Under the pieces are notes generated by a model that worked only from the letters and a program-made list of their open reading frames with translations, did not search any database and was not told the DNA's origin. A stretch of DNA of 64,000 nt from Streptomyces lunaelactis (lineage in GTDB: Bacteria; Actinomycetota; Actinomycetes; Streptomycetales; Streptomycetaceae), in contig NZ_CP026304.1 in assembly GCF_003054555.1 (NCBI RefSeq), positions 7,316,001-7,380,000 of the forward strand, given 5' to 3'. The position numbers and the translations under genes were made by a program. Numbering within the stretch: the stretch's first letter is position 1; each line of letters opens with the position of its first letter. Below are positions 18,760-27,498 of the stretch, piece after piece.

Positions 18760-18884
18760 ATCCACACCGTCCGACCTGGTACTCGGGATGTGCTCGAGCT
18801 GGTGTTCAGAGCGACTCGGGGAGGTATCGTCTGCCTTCGCTGACGGCAGGATGGGGGAGCCGAGTGCTGGGTGAACCATGGCAC

Positions 18885-19490
18885 ATGATCAGAGTGGTCC
18901 TTGCGGAGGACATGCACATGGTGCGGGGGGCACTGGTCGCCTTGCTCAATCTCGAGTCCGACATTCAGATCGTGGCGGAGGTCGGTACCGGACGGGACAT
19001 TCTTCCCGCCGTGTTACTGCACCATCCCCATGTCGCGGTGCTGGACATCGATCTGCCGGGCCTGGACGGGCTGGCCGCGGCCGCCGAGGTCCACGCCAAG
19101 CAGCCGTCCTGCCGCACCCTGATCCTCACCGGTCTCGGCCGCCCCGGCAATCTGCGCCGGGCGCTGGAGGCGCAGGTGTCCGGGTTCATCCTGAAGGACG
19201 CGCCACCGAGCCAGCTCGCCGACGCGATAAGACGGGTGTCCGTGGGAGAGCGGGTGATAGACCCGCAGCTCGCGCTCGACGCCTGGGCGGCCAGGGACAA
19301 TCCGCTCACGGCCCGTGAGACCGAGGTACTGCGGATGGCCGCCGACGGCGCGGAGGCGCCCGACATCGCCGGCCGGCTGTATCTGACCGTGGGGACCGTA
19401 CGGAACTATCTGACGACGGTCGTCACCAAACTGGGGGCGCGCAACCGGGTCGACGCGATCCGTATCGCCCGCGAGCAGGGCTGGCTCTGA
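18885..19490 (+). CDS. NarL/FixJ-type response regulator (TTA codon)
   Basis: A 201-residue two-component regulator. The receiver domain (residues about 1-120) has the phospho-acceptor Asp54 in VLDIDLPG and a Lys in GFILKDAP. The LuxR-type HTH follows at 135-195 (LTARETEVLRMAADG, LTVGTVRNYLTTVVTKLGARNR). Base triplet 19014-19016 is an in-frame TTA, so full translation should depend on the bldA tRNA and hence on developmental stage. The ribosome site before ATG 18885 is weak. Its likely partner kinase lies tail to tail at 19521-20777. It probably controls one or more of the flanking pathways. Confidence 0.87.
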   Translation: MIRVVLAEDMHMVRGALVALLNLESDIQIVAEVGTGRDILPAVLLHHPHVAVLDIDLPGLDGLAAAAEVHAKQPSCRTLILTGLGRPGNLRRALEAQVSGFILKDAPPSQLADAIRRVSVGERVIDPQLALDAWAARDNPLTARETEVLRMAADGAEAPDIAGRLYLTVGTVRNYLTTVVTKLGARNRVDAIRIAREQGWL

Positions 19491-19520
19491 GGGGCCCGCC
19501 CGGGCTCTGAGCGGTCCGGA

Positions 19521-20777
19521 CTACGTGATCTGCCGTTCCAGCAGGACCCGTGTCTGCTGCGGCACCCGGCGCTTCCCTCCGCAGTCCAGCGGAACTTCGG
19601 CCTCCAGATGGAAGCAGCCGTCCTCCCGTACGCCGGCGGTCAGTGCGCCGCCGACCGCGCAGACGCGGGCGGAGAGATTGCCGATTCCGCTGCCGTCGTA
19701 GAGGGACGGCTCCTCGGGGGTGCGGGCGACCCCGTCGTTCATCACATGCAGCACCACCGCGCCGTTCCCGGCCCGGTGGGCCGAGATGCGGCAGCGGCGC
19801 ACCCGGCTGTGCCGCAGGATGTTGGTGATCCCCTCACGCAGGACGGTCGCGAGCACCGTGCCCACCTGGTCCGGCAGATCCGTCAGCGTGCAGTCGACCT
19901 CGATGTCGATGCCCGCCGCGCCGCACACCGAGTGTGCGGAGGCGAGTTCCGCGGGGAAGGACATGTCGCGGTAGCTGCGGGCGACCTGCCGGGTGTCGGC
20001 GAGCGCCTGGCGGGAGATCTCCAGCACCGTCGAGAGTTCCTCCCGCGCCCGCGCCGGATGCTGATCGACCAGCCGCAGCGTCAGCTCGCTGCGCAGCGTG
20101 ATCGCGGAGAGGCTGTAGCCCAGCAGATCGTGCAGATCGCGGGCGAAGCGCAGCCGCTCCTGCTCCACCGCGAGCCGGGCGATCTCCTGCTGTGCGCTGC
20201 GCAGTTGGAGCACCATCTCGGAGAGCGCGGTCAGTCCGTAGACCAGACTCGTGATCAGGACGGTGGAGACGCCGATATAGGCGACGTCGATGACGGTCTT
20301 GCCGCTCCAGGACGTCGTCAGCGCCATGGTGCTCACGACGGTGGCTCCGGCTGACAGCCACGACCAGGGCGGGCGCAGTACCAGCAGCAGGGAGCCGGCG
20401 AGGAAGCCGGTGACCCCCACCCAGGCGGTGCCCATGAAGAGGATCGGGGGATAGGTGAGCCCCACCTGCACGGCCAGGATCCAGTACTGCTGTCCGCGCC
20501 TCAGCCGCACCCGTCTGGGCGCCGACAGCACGACCTGACAGGCGAACATCCCGAGCAGGGCCGCCGCGCCCCCGATGAGGTCGGTGAGGCTCTGCTGCAC
20601 CGTGAGCAGATGCAGGGTCGCGGCGGCCAGCACACTGCCAAGAGCGACCAGGAGAATGGTCAGAGCGATCTTGGGCGCCAGACCCGCGTCGCCTCCGCTG
20701 CGCGGAGGCGTGGCCGAATCGCTGCGGTCCGGGCTGTGCAAGTGCTTTCTCTCCTGGGTTCGATTCACGTCAAGCAT
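19521..20777 (-). CDS. NarL-family sensor histidine kinase
   Basis: A 418-residue membrane kinase. About five or six hydrophobic segments lie between residues 36 and 185. They are followed by a coiled linker, the HisKA_3 dimerisation motif with His216 in FARDLHDLLGYS, and an HATPase domain with EGITNILRHS and GSGIGNLSARV. It autophosphorylates and transfers to a NarL-type regulator, presumably the convergent one at 18885. The signal is unknown. Tail-to-tail arrangement, instead of the usual operon, means the pair must be expressed from separate promoters. Confidence 0.88.
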   Translation of the reverse strand: MLDVNRTQERKHLHSPDRSDSATPPRSGGDAGLAPKIALTILLVALGSVLAAATLHLLTVQQSLTDLIGGAAALLGMFACQVVLSAPRRVRLRRGQQYWILAVQVGLTYPPILFMGTAWVGVTGFLAGSLLLVLRPPWSWLSAGATVVSTMALTTSWSGKTVIDVAYIGVSTVLITSLVYGLTALSEMVLQLRSAQQEIARLAVEQERLRFARDLHDLLGYSLSAITLRSELTLRLVDQHPARAREELSTVLEISRQALADTRQVARSYRDMSFPAELASAHSVCGAAGIDIEVDCTLTDLPDQVGTVLATVLREGITNILRHSRVRRCRISAHRAGNGAVVLHVMNDGVARTPEEPSLYDGSGIGNLSARVCAVGGALTAGVREDGCFHLEAEVPLDCGGKRRVPQQTRVLLERQIT

Positions 20778-20846
20778 GTGACCCCCGTTGCACCGCTTCG
20801 CGTGTCTCGATCCTAGGCGAGCACCGAGGGGACGTGATGGCCATTA

Positions 20847-23099
20847 CTAGACAAACAGCGGAATCGGATTGAGCTGCTCATAGGGGATGGGCGTATTCCG
20901 CCGGCCCAGCCGTACGGGCACGTCGTACAGCCGTCCCGAGCCGAAGCGGGCCCAGAAGTGCCGCAGTCCGGGCACCATCACCTTCACGGTCGGCAGCCCG
21001 AGGTCGGGCCGGGTCTGGTCGAGGACGAGCAGCTCCATGCCGTGCTCGCGCACCAGCTGCTCAGCGGCCTTGATGTCGTCGAGGAGGTCCGGGCGCAGCG
21101 TGTAGCCGTAGTCGCCACGGCACTTCGCGGGAACGCTCCGGTCGGGGCCCAGGTAGGGCTGGTTGGCGAGGGTGCGGCGGGTACACCAGTCGATGAGCTG
21201 CGGATCGTCGGCGCAGGGCGGACCCAGTACGGCGGGCAGCAGCTGGTTCAGCTCGGTGAGCGCCCGCCTCAGCGCGATGCCGGGGTCGAAGTGGCAGCCG
21301 AAGCCGAACATGATGTCCTCCTCCGGCTTGTCGATGCGGCGGGAGACCGCGGCCATGGCCGGGATGCCCAGGTCCGAGGTGAGATCCAGTACCCAGAACT
21401 CCCTTTTGAGCTGGGCGTACTGGGCGTGCATCTCGTCGATCCACGGGTCGGGGAAGGAATTCAGGTCGACGCCGGGCTGCCGGGTGCGGTTGTACCACCA
21501 CAGTGCGACGGCATCCCGTTCGACCAGCTCGAAAAAGCCTTGCAGGATGGCGTCTTCGATGCTGCTGCCCGCCGCGTTGCCGTTGGAATCGGCCAGTGCG
21601 AAGCACGGTCCCTGTGCGGGCGGTGCGGAGTAGTAGAGCATCTGGGTCGGCAGCATCCGGTGCCTGCCGTGGGTGAGCGACCAGATCGGCGTCCAGTCGA
21701 TCGGGGTCTTCTCGTCGAACGGGTCGCAGATGTACTGGAACGGCGGCTGTACGGCATTCCACTGCAGCCGGTTCGTGTACTGCCGTTCATCGTAGAGCTG
21801 GCACTGATTGGGGCGGATGGCGTCGCCGGCCAGCTCCGCGAAGCTGGCACGGATCCGCGGTTCGTCCCCGTGGAGCGTGGCGGAGTAACGTTCCACCGCC
21901 TCGCAGAGGGCGCCGACCTTGGCATCGAGCGAGGTGGTTCCCTTGCCTCCGCTCTGGCTGCGCAGACTGGAACGGAACGCCGTCAGACTGCGGTGGGTCA
22001 GCGCCGGATTGGGCCCCGAGTGGTACGAGTTGAGGAAGTCCGGGCCGCCGGGCGCCCGTTGCAGCATGCTGACCACGCCGGTGACCCTGCCGACCAGATG
22101 CTCGTAACGCTCCAGGACCTGCTCGGACGTCAGGGCCCGGTGGCCGCCGGTGAGGGTCTTCTTGGGCCGCGATGTGATGGCGACGGGCTGCTGCACCCGC
22201 TCCCCGACCAGCCGGGGGTCGCCGCACTCAGGACACTGAGGCCGCTGTCCGACCGGATGCGACCGGACACTCAGCGAAAGGTTGTCCAGAACTCGTATGG
22301 CCATCTGGCTCGAATCGCGGTAGCCGGCTATCCACTTGGCCGCTTCCAGGGCGATCGCCTGGAGAGCGAGGGACCGGCTCGCCGCGATGGTCGCGCGCGG
22401 CGGCGCCGCGGCGGAGGACAGCCCGAGCGCCTGCCCCACATGCTGCTCCGGCTGCCGGTGGTGATTGAGCCGGTAGGCCATGCAGTTCCAGCACGCGCCC
22501 TCGCCCGGCTGGAACACCGGCCCGATCCAGGGCTCGACACCGTGTGGTTTGGCCAGCATCCAGGGACGTCCCGACCTGCGCTGTTCCTTGTCGATCTCCT
22601 TGAGCTGAGGCAGGAGATAGTCGTCGCACAGGACGACCGTCAGGGCGCAGCCGCCGGGGCCGCTGAGCGCGACCCCGACGTTGAGAAAGGCGCCCCGGGT
22701 GGCAGTTCCGCCGAGGGAGGCCAGGTCCAGCAGTCGGACCCGGCCCCTCGTCAGAGCCTCTCCCGCGCTCGCCGCCTCGAGCCCCGCGGCTTCCCAGAAC
22801 GCCGCGGCGTCCTTGTCCGTGAAGTCGGCCTGAGGCGGCGCGGCGCATCCGGTGACCAGATTCGCCTGCGTCAGCTTCCCCAGGAGACTGCCGAGTTCGG
22901 TCGGCGACAGCAGGCCCTGGGTGTCCCGCACGAGCGCGGACAGATCCCTGCTGCCGTCCAGAAGAGGAGCGAGGACCGCGACGGCCTCACCCTCGATCGC
23001 GGTGACACCCTGTTCGGAGACCAGATAGGTCGCCTCGCCCGGTACTACGGCGGTGGTGAGGTGTCGCCTGAACCCGATCCGTGGCCATAGGGAATCCAC
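20847..23099 (-). CDS. Fused YcaO-type cyclodehydratase (azoline-forming, RiPP)
   Basis: A 750-residue fusion of the leader-binding/E1-like partner and a YcaO domain. The N-terminal half has a zinc tetrathiolate signature, CWNC (203-206) and CPEC (289-292). The YcaO half shows ATP-site segments SGGKG (383-387), ALCEAVERYS (397-406) and GNAAGSSIEDAILQGFFELVERDA (starting about 507), and ends in a proline-containing PIPLFV tail, as active cyclodehydratases do. The family uses ATP to convert Cys, Ser or Thr side chains to azolines, or in some members forms thioamides. The GTG at 23099 lies 8 bases after the stop of the upstream small gene, whose product has a recognisable leader, so the two look like enzyme and substrate. 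Confidence 0.88.
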   Translation of the reverse strand: MDSLWPRIGFRRHLTTAVVPGEATYLVSEQGVTAIEGEAVAVLAPLLDGSRDLSALVRDTQGLLSPTELGSLLGKLTQANLVTGCAAPPQADFTDKDAAAFWEAAGLEAASAGEALTRGRVRLLDLASLGGTATRGAFLNVGVALSGPGGCALTVVLCDDYLLPQLKEIDKEQRRSGRPWMLAKPHGVEPWIGPVFQPGEGACWNCMAYRLNHHRQPEQHVGQALGLSSAAAPPRATIAASRSLALQAIALEAAKWIAGYRDSSQMAIRVLDNLSLSVRSHPVGQRPQCPECGDPRLVGERVQQPVAITSRPKKTLTGGHRALTSEQVLERYEHLVGRVTGVVSMLQRAPGGPDFLNSYHSGPNPALTHRSLTAFRSSLRSQSGGKGTTSLDAKVGALCEAVERYSATLHGDEPRIRASFAELAGDAIRPNQCQLYDERQYTNRLQWNAVQPPFQYICDPFDEKTPIDWTPIWSLTHGRHRMLPTQMLYYSAPPAQGPCFALADSNGNAAGSSIEDAILQGFFELVERDAVALWWYNRTRQPGVDLNSFPDPWIDEMHAQYAQLKREFWVLDLTSDLGIPAMAAVSRRIDKPEEDIMFGFGCHFDPGIALRRALTELNQLLPAVLGPPCADDPQLIDWCTRRTLANQPYLGPDRSVPAKCRGDYGYTLRPDLLDDIKAAEQLVREHGMELLVLDQTRPDLGLPTVKVMVPGLRHFWARFGSGRLYDVPVRLGRRNTPIPYEQLNPIPLFV

Positions 23100-23106
23100 G
23101 TGCAGC

Positions 23107-23472
23107 TCAGATGGGCAGGGTGCCGACGGCGCCCTGTCGCACAGGCTCGGGGACCAGGGCCTGCCGTGTGGCGCAGATGCAGGCGAAGCGGGCCCCGGGA
23201 ACGCTGAAGGCGGGGTCGCTCTCATCGGCCGAGCTGAGGTTGGTGATCGTGACTTCGGTGTCCGCCTCGGCCGGCAGCGCGGGGATGATGCTTTCCGGCG
23301 CTATCGGAATGCCGAATTCGGCGAGAACATTGCGCGGTTCCAGCGCGTACCGCAGGGCGAGCTCCGGCTGCAGAAAGCTCCGTGCGACGAGTTCGGCGAA
23401 ACGCCAGTCGTGTTCCACGGATGTGGTGCAGGCCCCTTGAGCTGCGGTTCCACTGGACGCGTAACCAGACAT
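23107..23472 (-). CDS. Putative RiPP precursor with nitrile-hydratase-like leader (NHLP)
   Basis: A 121-residue protein. Residues about 20-62 (HDWRFAELVARSFLQPELAL, then EPRNVLAEFGI) resemble the nitrile hydratase alpha-subunit segment used as leader in NHLP precursors. Residues 63-93 are acidic and Thr/Ser-bearing. The candidate core near the C-terminus contains FACICATR (Cys98, Cys100, Thr102) and Thr118. There is no double-Gly cleavage site, so leader processing is unclear. The ATG at 23472 has GGGAG 8 bases upstream. It lies directly before the YcaO gene in the same transcript and divergent from a SARP gene. The precursor call rests on leader resemblance plus context; a structural or carrier function is the alternative. 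Confidence 0.75.
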   Translation of the reverse strand: MSGYASSGTAAQGACTTSVEHDWRFAELVARSFLQPELALRYALEPRNVLAEFGIPIAPESIIPALPAEADTEVTITNLSSADESDPAFSVPGARFACICATRQALVPEPVRQGAVGTLPI

Positions 23473-23747
23473 CTTGGTGCTCCCATCGTGATGTGAACGG
23501 TGCCGGTCAGGTCGTTCCCGTGCGGATGTTCGGCTGCGCATACGACAGCAGTGTGCTGGCGGGTGACTGGAATCGAACAGTGGAGACGTCATCTCCCTGG
23601 ATGTGAAGATTTCATAGGCCCCCTCCAGGTGATCTCCATACATGGCTTGTGATCTGGTCACTGTTTCTGCGTATTTGCCGTATGGGACCCTCCGGTGAAC
23701 CAGCTTCCTGCCACAAGGGAGCTGTCCGACGGGGTGAGGAAAAGGCC
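23473..23747. promoter_or_regulatory. Divergent promoter region between RiPP pair and first SARP gene
   Basis: A 275-base non-coding stretch that must hold both promoters. It is visibly less GC-rich than the genes. An inverted repeat GTGA-TCTGG-TCAC spans 23649-23661, and the SARP-box-like word GGTGAAC (complement GTTCACC) occurs near 23694. I see no regularly spaced heptamers, so operator assignments are tentative. Confidence 0.4.
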
Positions 23748-24590
23748 ATGCCGAACAGGGGGCGCAGGGTGCGCGTCGAAGTACTGGGAAGTCTCCGCGG
23801 CGAGGCCGTGGGAGTCTCTCTGCTTCCCAGCGCCTCCAAACCACGGCAGATCCTGGCTCTTCTCGCCCTCAACGCACAGCACATCGTGCCCGTCCCGGTG
23901 CTCATGGAAGAGCTCTGGGGCGCGGGACCGCCGCGCAGCGCGCCCACCACGCTGCAGACGTACATCCTGCAGCTGCGGCGCAGACTGCGCTCCGCGATCC
24001 CCGAGACGGCCGGGGTATGGGACAAGAACGTCCTGGTGACCCGGCACGGCGGCTATCTGCTCGACGCGGACCCCGCCGATGTCGACGCCCTGGAGTTCGA
24101 CCGCCTCACCGGCGCCGGCCACACCGCCTACGAAGTGGGCGACATGGCCTCCGCGTCGGGCCAGCTCACCGCGGCCCTGAAGCTGTGGCGCGGCCCGGCA
24201 CTGGCCGACGTACCCCATGGGCGCCATCTCGGTATCGAGGTGACCCGGCTCCAGGAGAGCCGGCTCGGGGCACTGGAACGCCGTATCGGCGCCGACCTGC
24301 GGCTCGGCAGGCACCGCGAAGTGCTCGGCGAGCTGAGCGCACTGTGCGAGCACCACCCCCTGCACGAGAGTCTGCGGGCGCAGCAGATGCTCGCCTACTG
24401 CGCGGACGGGCGGTCGTCCGATGCGCTGATCTCCTACAAGCGCCTTCGCGAAACCCTGGTCGAGGAACTGGGCCTTGAGCCCTCTCCTCGAATTCAGCGG
24501 CTTCACCAGGCAATCCTCCGAGGTGAGGAAGCCATGGACGTGTGGAGTGGCCCCGGACGCCCGGGTGGTGCCGGCGCTCTCACCGGCTGA
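23748..24590 (+). CDS. SARP-family transcriptional activator 1
   Basis: A 280-residue Streptomyces antibiotic regulatory protein. The N-terminal OmpR-like winged helix (about residues 8-105) includes KPRQILALLAL and TTLQTYILQLRRRLR. The bacterial transcriptional activation domain follows at 112-255 (EFDRLTGAG, RGPALADVP, LGLEPSPRIQRLHQAIL). SARPs bind direct repeats and recruit RNA polymerase to activate their cluster. GGTGAGGAAAAG precedes the ATG. It is a close paralog of the SARP at 25500, with a thioesterase between them. Its target block is not determinable here. Confidence 0.9.
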   Translation: MPNRGRRVRVEVLGSLRGEAVGVSLLPSASKPRQILALLALNAQHIVPVPVLMEELWGAGPPRSAPTTLQTYILQLRRRLRSAIPETAGVWDKNVLVTRHGGYLLDADPADVDALEFDRLTGAGHTAYEVGDMASASGQLTAALKLWRGPALADVPHGRHLGIEVTRLQESRLGALERRIGADLRLGRHREVLGELSALCEHHPLHESLRAQQMLAYCADGRSSDALISYKRLRETLVEELGLEPSPRIQRLHQAILRGEEAMDVWSGPGRPGGAGALTG

Positions 24591-24708
24591 CGCCGCACCC
24601 GGCACACCCGCTCCACGTCACTCCAGCTCCGATCAAGCGGCCTTCCAGCGGTGGTCGTGACGATCGGGACCCGCGTAGTCGAAACCCGGTGCGGTGTGAG
24701 GAGGCGGC

Positions 24709-25470
24709 GTGAACCAGTACCTTGCGGTGGCGCCCGGAATCTCGGAGTTGCCCGACCCGGCGCTCCGGCTGTTCTGCTTCCATCACGCGGGTGCGGGGGC
24801 TCTGGCCTTCGCCCGCTGGCGTCCCCGCTTCCCGCGGGACGTCCAGGTCCTTCCGGTCCGGCTGCCGGGGCGGGAGACCAGACTGCGGGAGCCGCGCATC
24901 ACCGACTCCGCGCAGCTGCTCGCCGAACTCGACGCGAACCTGGGCCCGTTGCTCGATGTGCCGCACGCTTTCTACGGGCACAGCCTCGGCGCCCTGGTCG
25001 CCTACCGGTTCGCGCTCCATCGCACCCGTGCCGGGCACCGGCCGCCGGTGCTCGTCGGCGTCGGCGCGTGCGCCGCGCCTCATCTGCCCACCCCGCTCGT
25101 CGAGCAGGCGGATCTGCCCGACGACAGACTGCTGGCCGCGCTCGCGCGGTACGGCACCCTGCCGCCCTATCTCTTCGAGCGGCCCAAGTGGCTGGGCATT
25201 CTGCTCTCCACCATGCGCGACGACCTCCAGCTCGCACGGAGTCTGCGGGAGGGGTCCGGCGGAGCGCTGTCCACTCCGCTGCACGCCTTCGCGGGCAGCG
25301 AGGACATGGTCGCCACCGTTCCCACGGTTGCCGCATGGAGCCGCTACACCAGCGCCGCCTTCGATCTGCGGACTGTCGCCGGCGGCCACTTCTTCGTCCG
25401 CGGCGCGGACCTGCCCACCTTGCTCGCGGCACAACTGCGCCTTGTCGCCACACCCCGTCCGATCGCCTGA
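24709..25470 (+). CDS. Type II thioesterase
   Basis: A 253-residue alpha/beta hydrolase of the editing thioesterase class. Ser92 lies in YGHSLGALVAYR, the Asp region in GSEDMVA and the His in GGHFFVRG; FCFHHAGAG and LPVRLPGRETR are typical N-terminal signatures. Such enzymes release misprimed acyl groups from carrier proteins. GTG start 24709 follows GAGGAGG. It sits between the two SARP genes and far from any one synthase, so it may serve the type I module at 7001, the cryptic block at 26-40 kb, or both. Confidence 0.9.
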   Translation: MNQYLAVAPGISELPDPALRLFCFHHAGAGALAFARWRPRFPRDVQVLPVRLPGRETRLREPRITDSAQLLAELDANLGPLLDVPHAFYGHSLGALVAYRFALHRTRAGHRPPVLVGVGACAAPHLPTPLVEQADLPDDRLLAALARYGTLPPYLFERPKWLGILLSTMRDDLQLARSLREGSGGALSTPLHAFAGSEDMVATVPTVAAWSRYTSAAFDLRTVAGGHFFVRGADLPTLLAAQLRLVATPRPIA

Positions 25471-25499
25471 GCCTCAACGCCTCGAAGGGAGTAGCGGAT

Positions 25500-26354
25500 A
25501 TGGACATCAGCGTGCTGGGACCCTGCCGGGTCGTCCAGTCGGGAGTTTCTGTCGTCCCCACTGCAGTCAAACCACGCAAGGTCCTCGCCCTGCTCGCCAT
25601 GCACCCGGACCAAGTGGTCTCGGTGGGCTCACTGGTGGAGGAGCTGTGGGGCGAAGCCCCGCCACGCAGTGTCCAGACCACCTTGCAGACCTACATCCTT
25701 CAGCTGCGCAACCTCATCGCCACCGCAATCGGCGGGGCCTGCCGGCCCGAGCTGCCGAACGGCGCCAAGAGCATCCTCGTCACCGAGTCGGGCGGCTATC
25801 TGCTCGACACCCAGGGCGGGGTCGTCGACGTCTGTGAGTACGAACGGCTCGCCGGGACCGGACATCGCGCCCTGGAGAGCGGCAACTGCCCGGTCGCGTC
25901 CGAATCCTTCCGGGGGGCGCTCGCCCTGTGGCGCGGCCCCGCACTCGTCGACGTCCAGTGCGGAGCGCTCCTCGAGATCGAGGCGACCCGGCTCGAGGAG
26001 TCGCGTCTGAGCATCCTCAACCAGCGTATCGAGGCCGATCTGCGGCTCGGCCGCCACCACGAGTTGGTGGGGGAGCTGTCCGGACTGTCCGCCCAGCATC
26101 CGATGCACGAGGACACCCAGGGGCAGTTGATGCTCGCGCTGTACCGCTCCGGGCGGCGCAGCAACGCGCTCGAGGTCTATCAGCGGCTGCGTACGGTGCT
26201 CTCCATCGAGCTGGGGCTCGACCCCTCGCCCCGTCTCCAGCATCTGCAGCGCGCGATGCTGGAGTCCTCACTCGAACTGGAGATCCAGTCCGAACTCGCG
26301 CGGGTGGGAGCCGGAGTCGGGGCAGGTGTCGGGCGGGGCCTGCGGGCGCGCTGA
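25500..26354 (+). CDS. SARP-family transcriptional activator 2
   Basis: A 284-residue SARP paralogous to the one at 23748. The winged-helix domain has KPRKVLALLAM and TTLQTYILQLRNL, and the activation domain has CEYERLAGTGHRAL, RGPALVDVQ and LGLDPSPRLQHLQRAML. A Gly/Val-rich tail (VGAGVGAGVGRG) ends the protein. The ATG follows AAGGGAG. It converges on the minus-strand operon of block 3 with only 4 bases between stops. The two SARPs could divide control between neighbouring blocks. Confidence 0.9.
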   Translation: MDISVLGPCRVVQSGVSVVPTAVKPRKVLALLAMHPDQVVSVGSLVEELWGEAPPRSVQTTLQTYILQLRNLIATAIGGACRPELPNGAKSILVTESGGYLLDTQGGVVDVCEYERLAGTGHRALESGNCPVASESFRGALALWRGPALVDVQCGALLEIEATRLEESRLSILNQRIEADLRLGRHHELVGELSGLSAQHPMHEDTQGQLMLALYRSGRRSNALEVYQRLRTVLSIELGLDPSPRLQHLQRAMLESSLELEIQSELARVGAGVGAGVGRGLRAR

Positions 26355-26358
26355 ACGC

Positions 26359-27498
26359 TCACGCCCCGGTGGCCCGGCCGCCGGCCCCCCGCGCGTGCAC
26401 GGCATCGGCCGGATCCTCCCGGCGCCGTAGCACCTGGGCCGACTGCCACATCCGGGCTGCCGCCCACTGAGTGTCCGATCCGCGGAAGCCCTCGCACAGC
26501 TGCGGCAGATGGGGCCGCAGCGCCTCCCGCACGGAGGGGGCGAAGTGGACATCGCCGGCCCGGTCGATACGCACCCCCTCGGCCGAGGTGAGCCGTTCGT
26601 TGTAGCCGACGGCGTCGGCGAGGCTGAGCCCGTACGGCAGATCGAGGTCGACCCGCCGCCGGGTGACCCGTGCGGGATAGCCGCCGGGCAGCCCCTGCGG
26701 TCCCGGCACGGCGGTACGCAGTTCCGGACCGCCGTGCAGTGCGGTGAGCAGGCGGGCCACCGTGTGCGCGGTGACCGGGTTCAGCGCCTCGCGCGGCACG
26801 CCCCGCTGCGGGGCCAGAAGCTGTCCCACGCCGCCCAGTTCATGGTTGCCGAGCCAGACCCTGGCCTCGTCGTCCGGGTGGTCGGGCCGGTGCAGATGAC
26901 GGTGGTGCGCCAGCACCCGCAGCCCCCGGCGGGCCGCGGGTCCGAGTGCCGTCTCCACCGATGCGGTGATCAGCGTCCCGTTGCCCACGCCGCACACGAC
27001 CGGCAGACCCAGCCGGTGCAGCAGCGGATTGACCGCGTCCGGATAGCAGGCGTTGACCAACTGCGCCTGTGGCGCGGCCTGCTGGAGCGCCCTGCCGACC
27101 CGCAGCGCGACGGCCGCCTGAAGAGGCAGCGTCGCCGCGAAGCCGCAGCGGTCGAGCACTCTCGTCCAGGCGGACGGCGTACGGTCCCGCTCCCAGGGCG
27201 AATGCCAGGACGCGCACACCAGCACCGTGCCCGGCCGGATCGCCGCCAGCCGCTCTCTCAGCAGTCCGTCGTCGGAGTCCAGCTCACCGGGGACGAACCG
27301 GCGCGGCACCCGGCAGAGTGCCGCCTCGGCCCGCGCCAGATAGCAGACGGACGAGGCCCGTCCGCTGTCCCGGCCGAGCACATGCACCTGGCCGGGCCCC
27401 TGCGCTGCGGGCGTGCGGGCGAGCGTGACACAGACGGCGCGGGCGAGCGAGCCCGTGCCGATGACGACGAGTGTGGGGGGTTCGTGTCGTCGGATCAC
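26359..27498 (-). CDS. NAD(P)-binding dehydrogenase-like protein, function unknown
   Basis: A 379-residue protein opening with a Rossmann nucleotide loop, LVVIGTGSLARAVCVTLAR, and HVLGRDSGRAS as the likely second strand. A region NACYPDAVNPLLHRLGLPVVCGVGNGTL recalls lactate/malate-type dehydrogenases, while the overall length and start suggest the broader saccharopine or ornithine-cyclodeaminase-type group. I cannot place it in a precise family. It begins with GTG overlapping the ATP-grasp stop and is the last gene of a five-gene minus-strand operon. A role in oxidising or reducing an amino-acid-derived intermediate made by the two upstream enzymes is plausible only. Confidence 0.55.
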   Translation of the reverse strand: MIRRHEPPTLVVIGTGSLARAVCVTLARTPAAQGPGQVHVLGRDSGRASSVCYLARAEAALCRVPRRFVPGELDSDDGLLRERLAAIRPGTVLVCASWHSPWERDRTPSAWTRVLDRCGFAATLPLQAAVALRVGRALQQAAPQAQLVNACYPDAVNPLLHRLGLPVVCGVGNGTLITASVETALGPAARRGLRVLAHHRHLHRPDHPDDEARVWLGNHELGGVGQLLAPQRGVPREALNPVTAHTVARLLTALHGGPELRTAVPGPQGLPGGYPARVTRRRVDLDLPYGLSLADAVGYNERLTSAEGVRIDRAGDVHFAPSVREALRPHLPQLCEGFRGSDTQWAAARMWQSAQVLRRREDPADAVHARGAGGRATGA

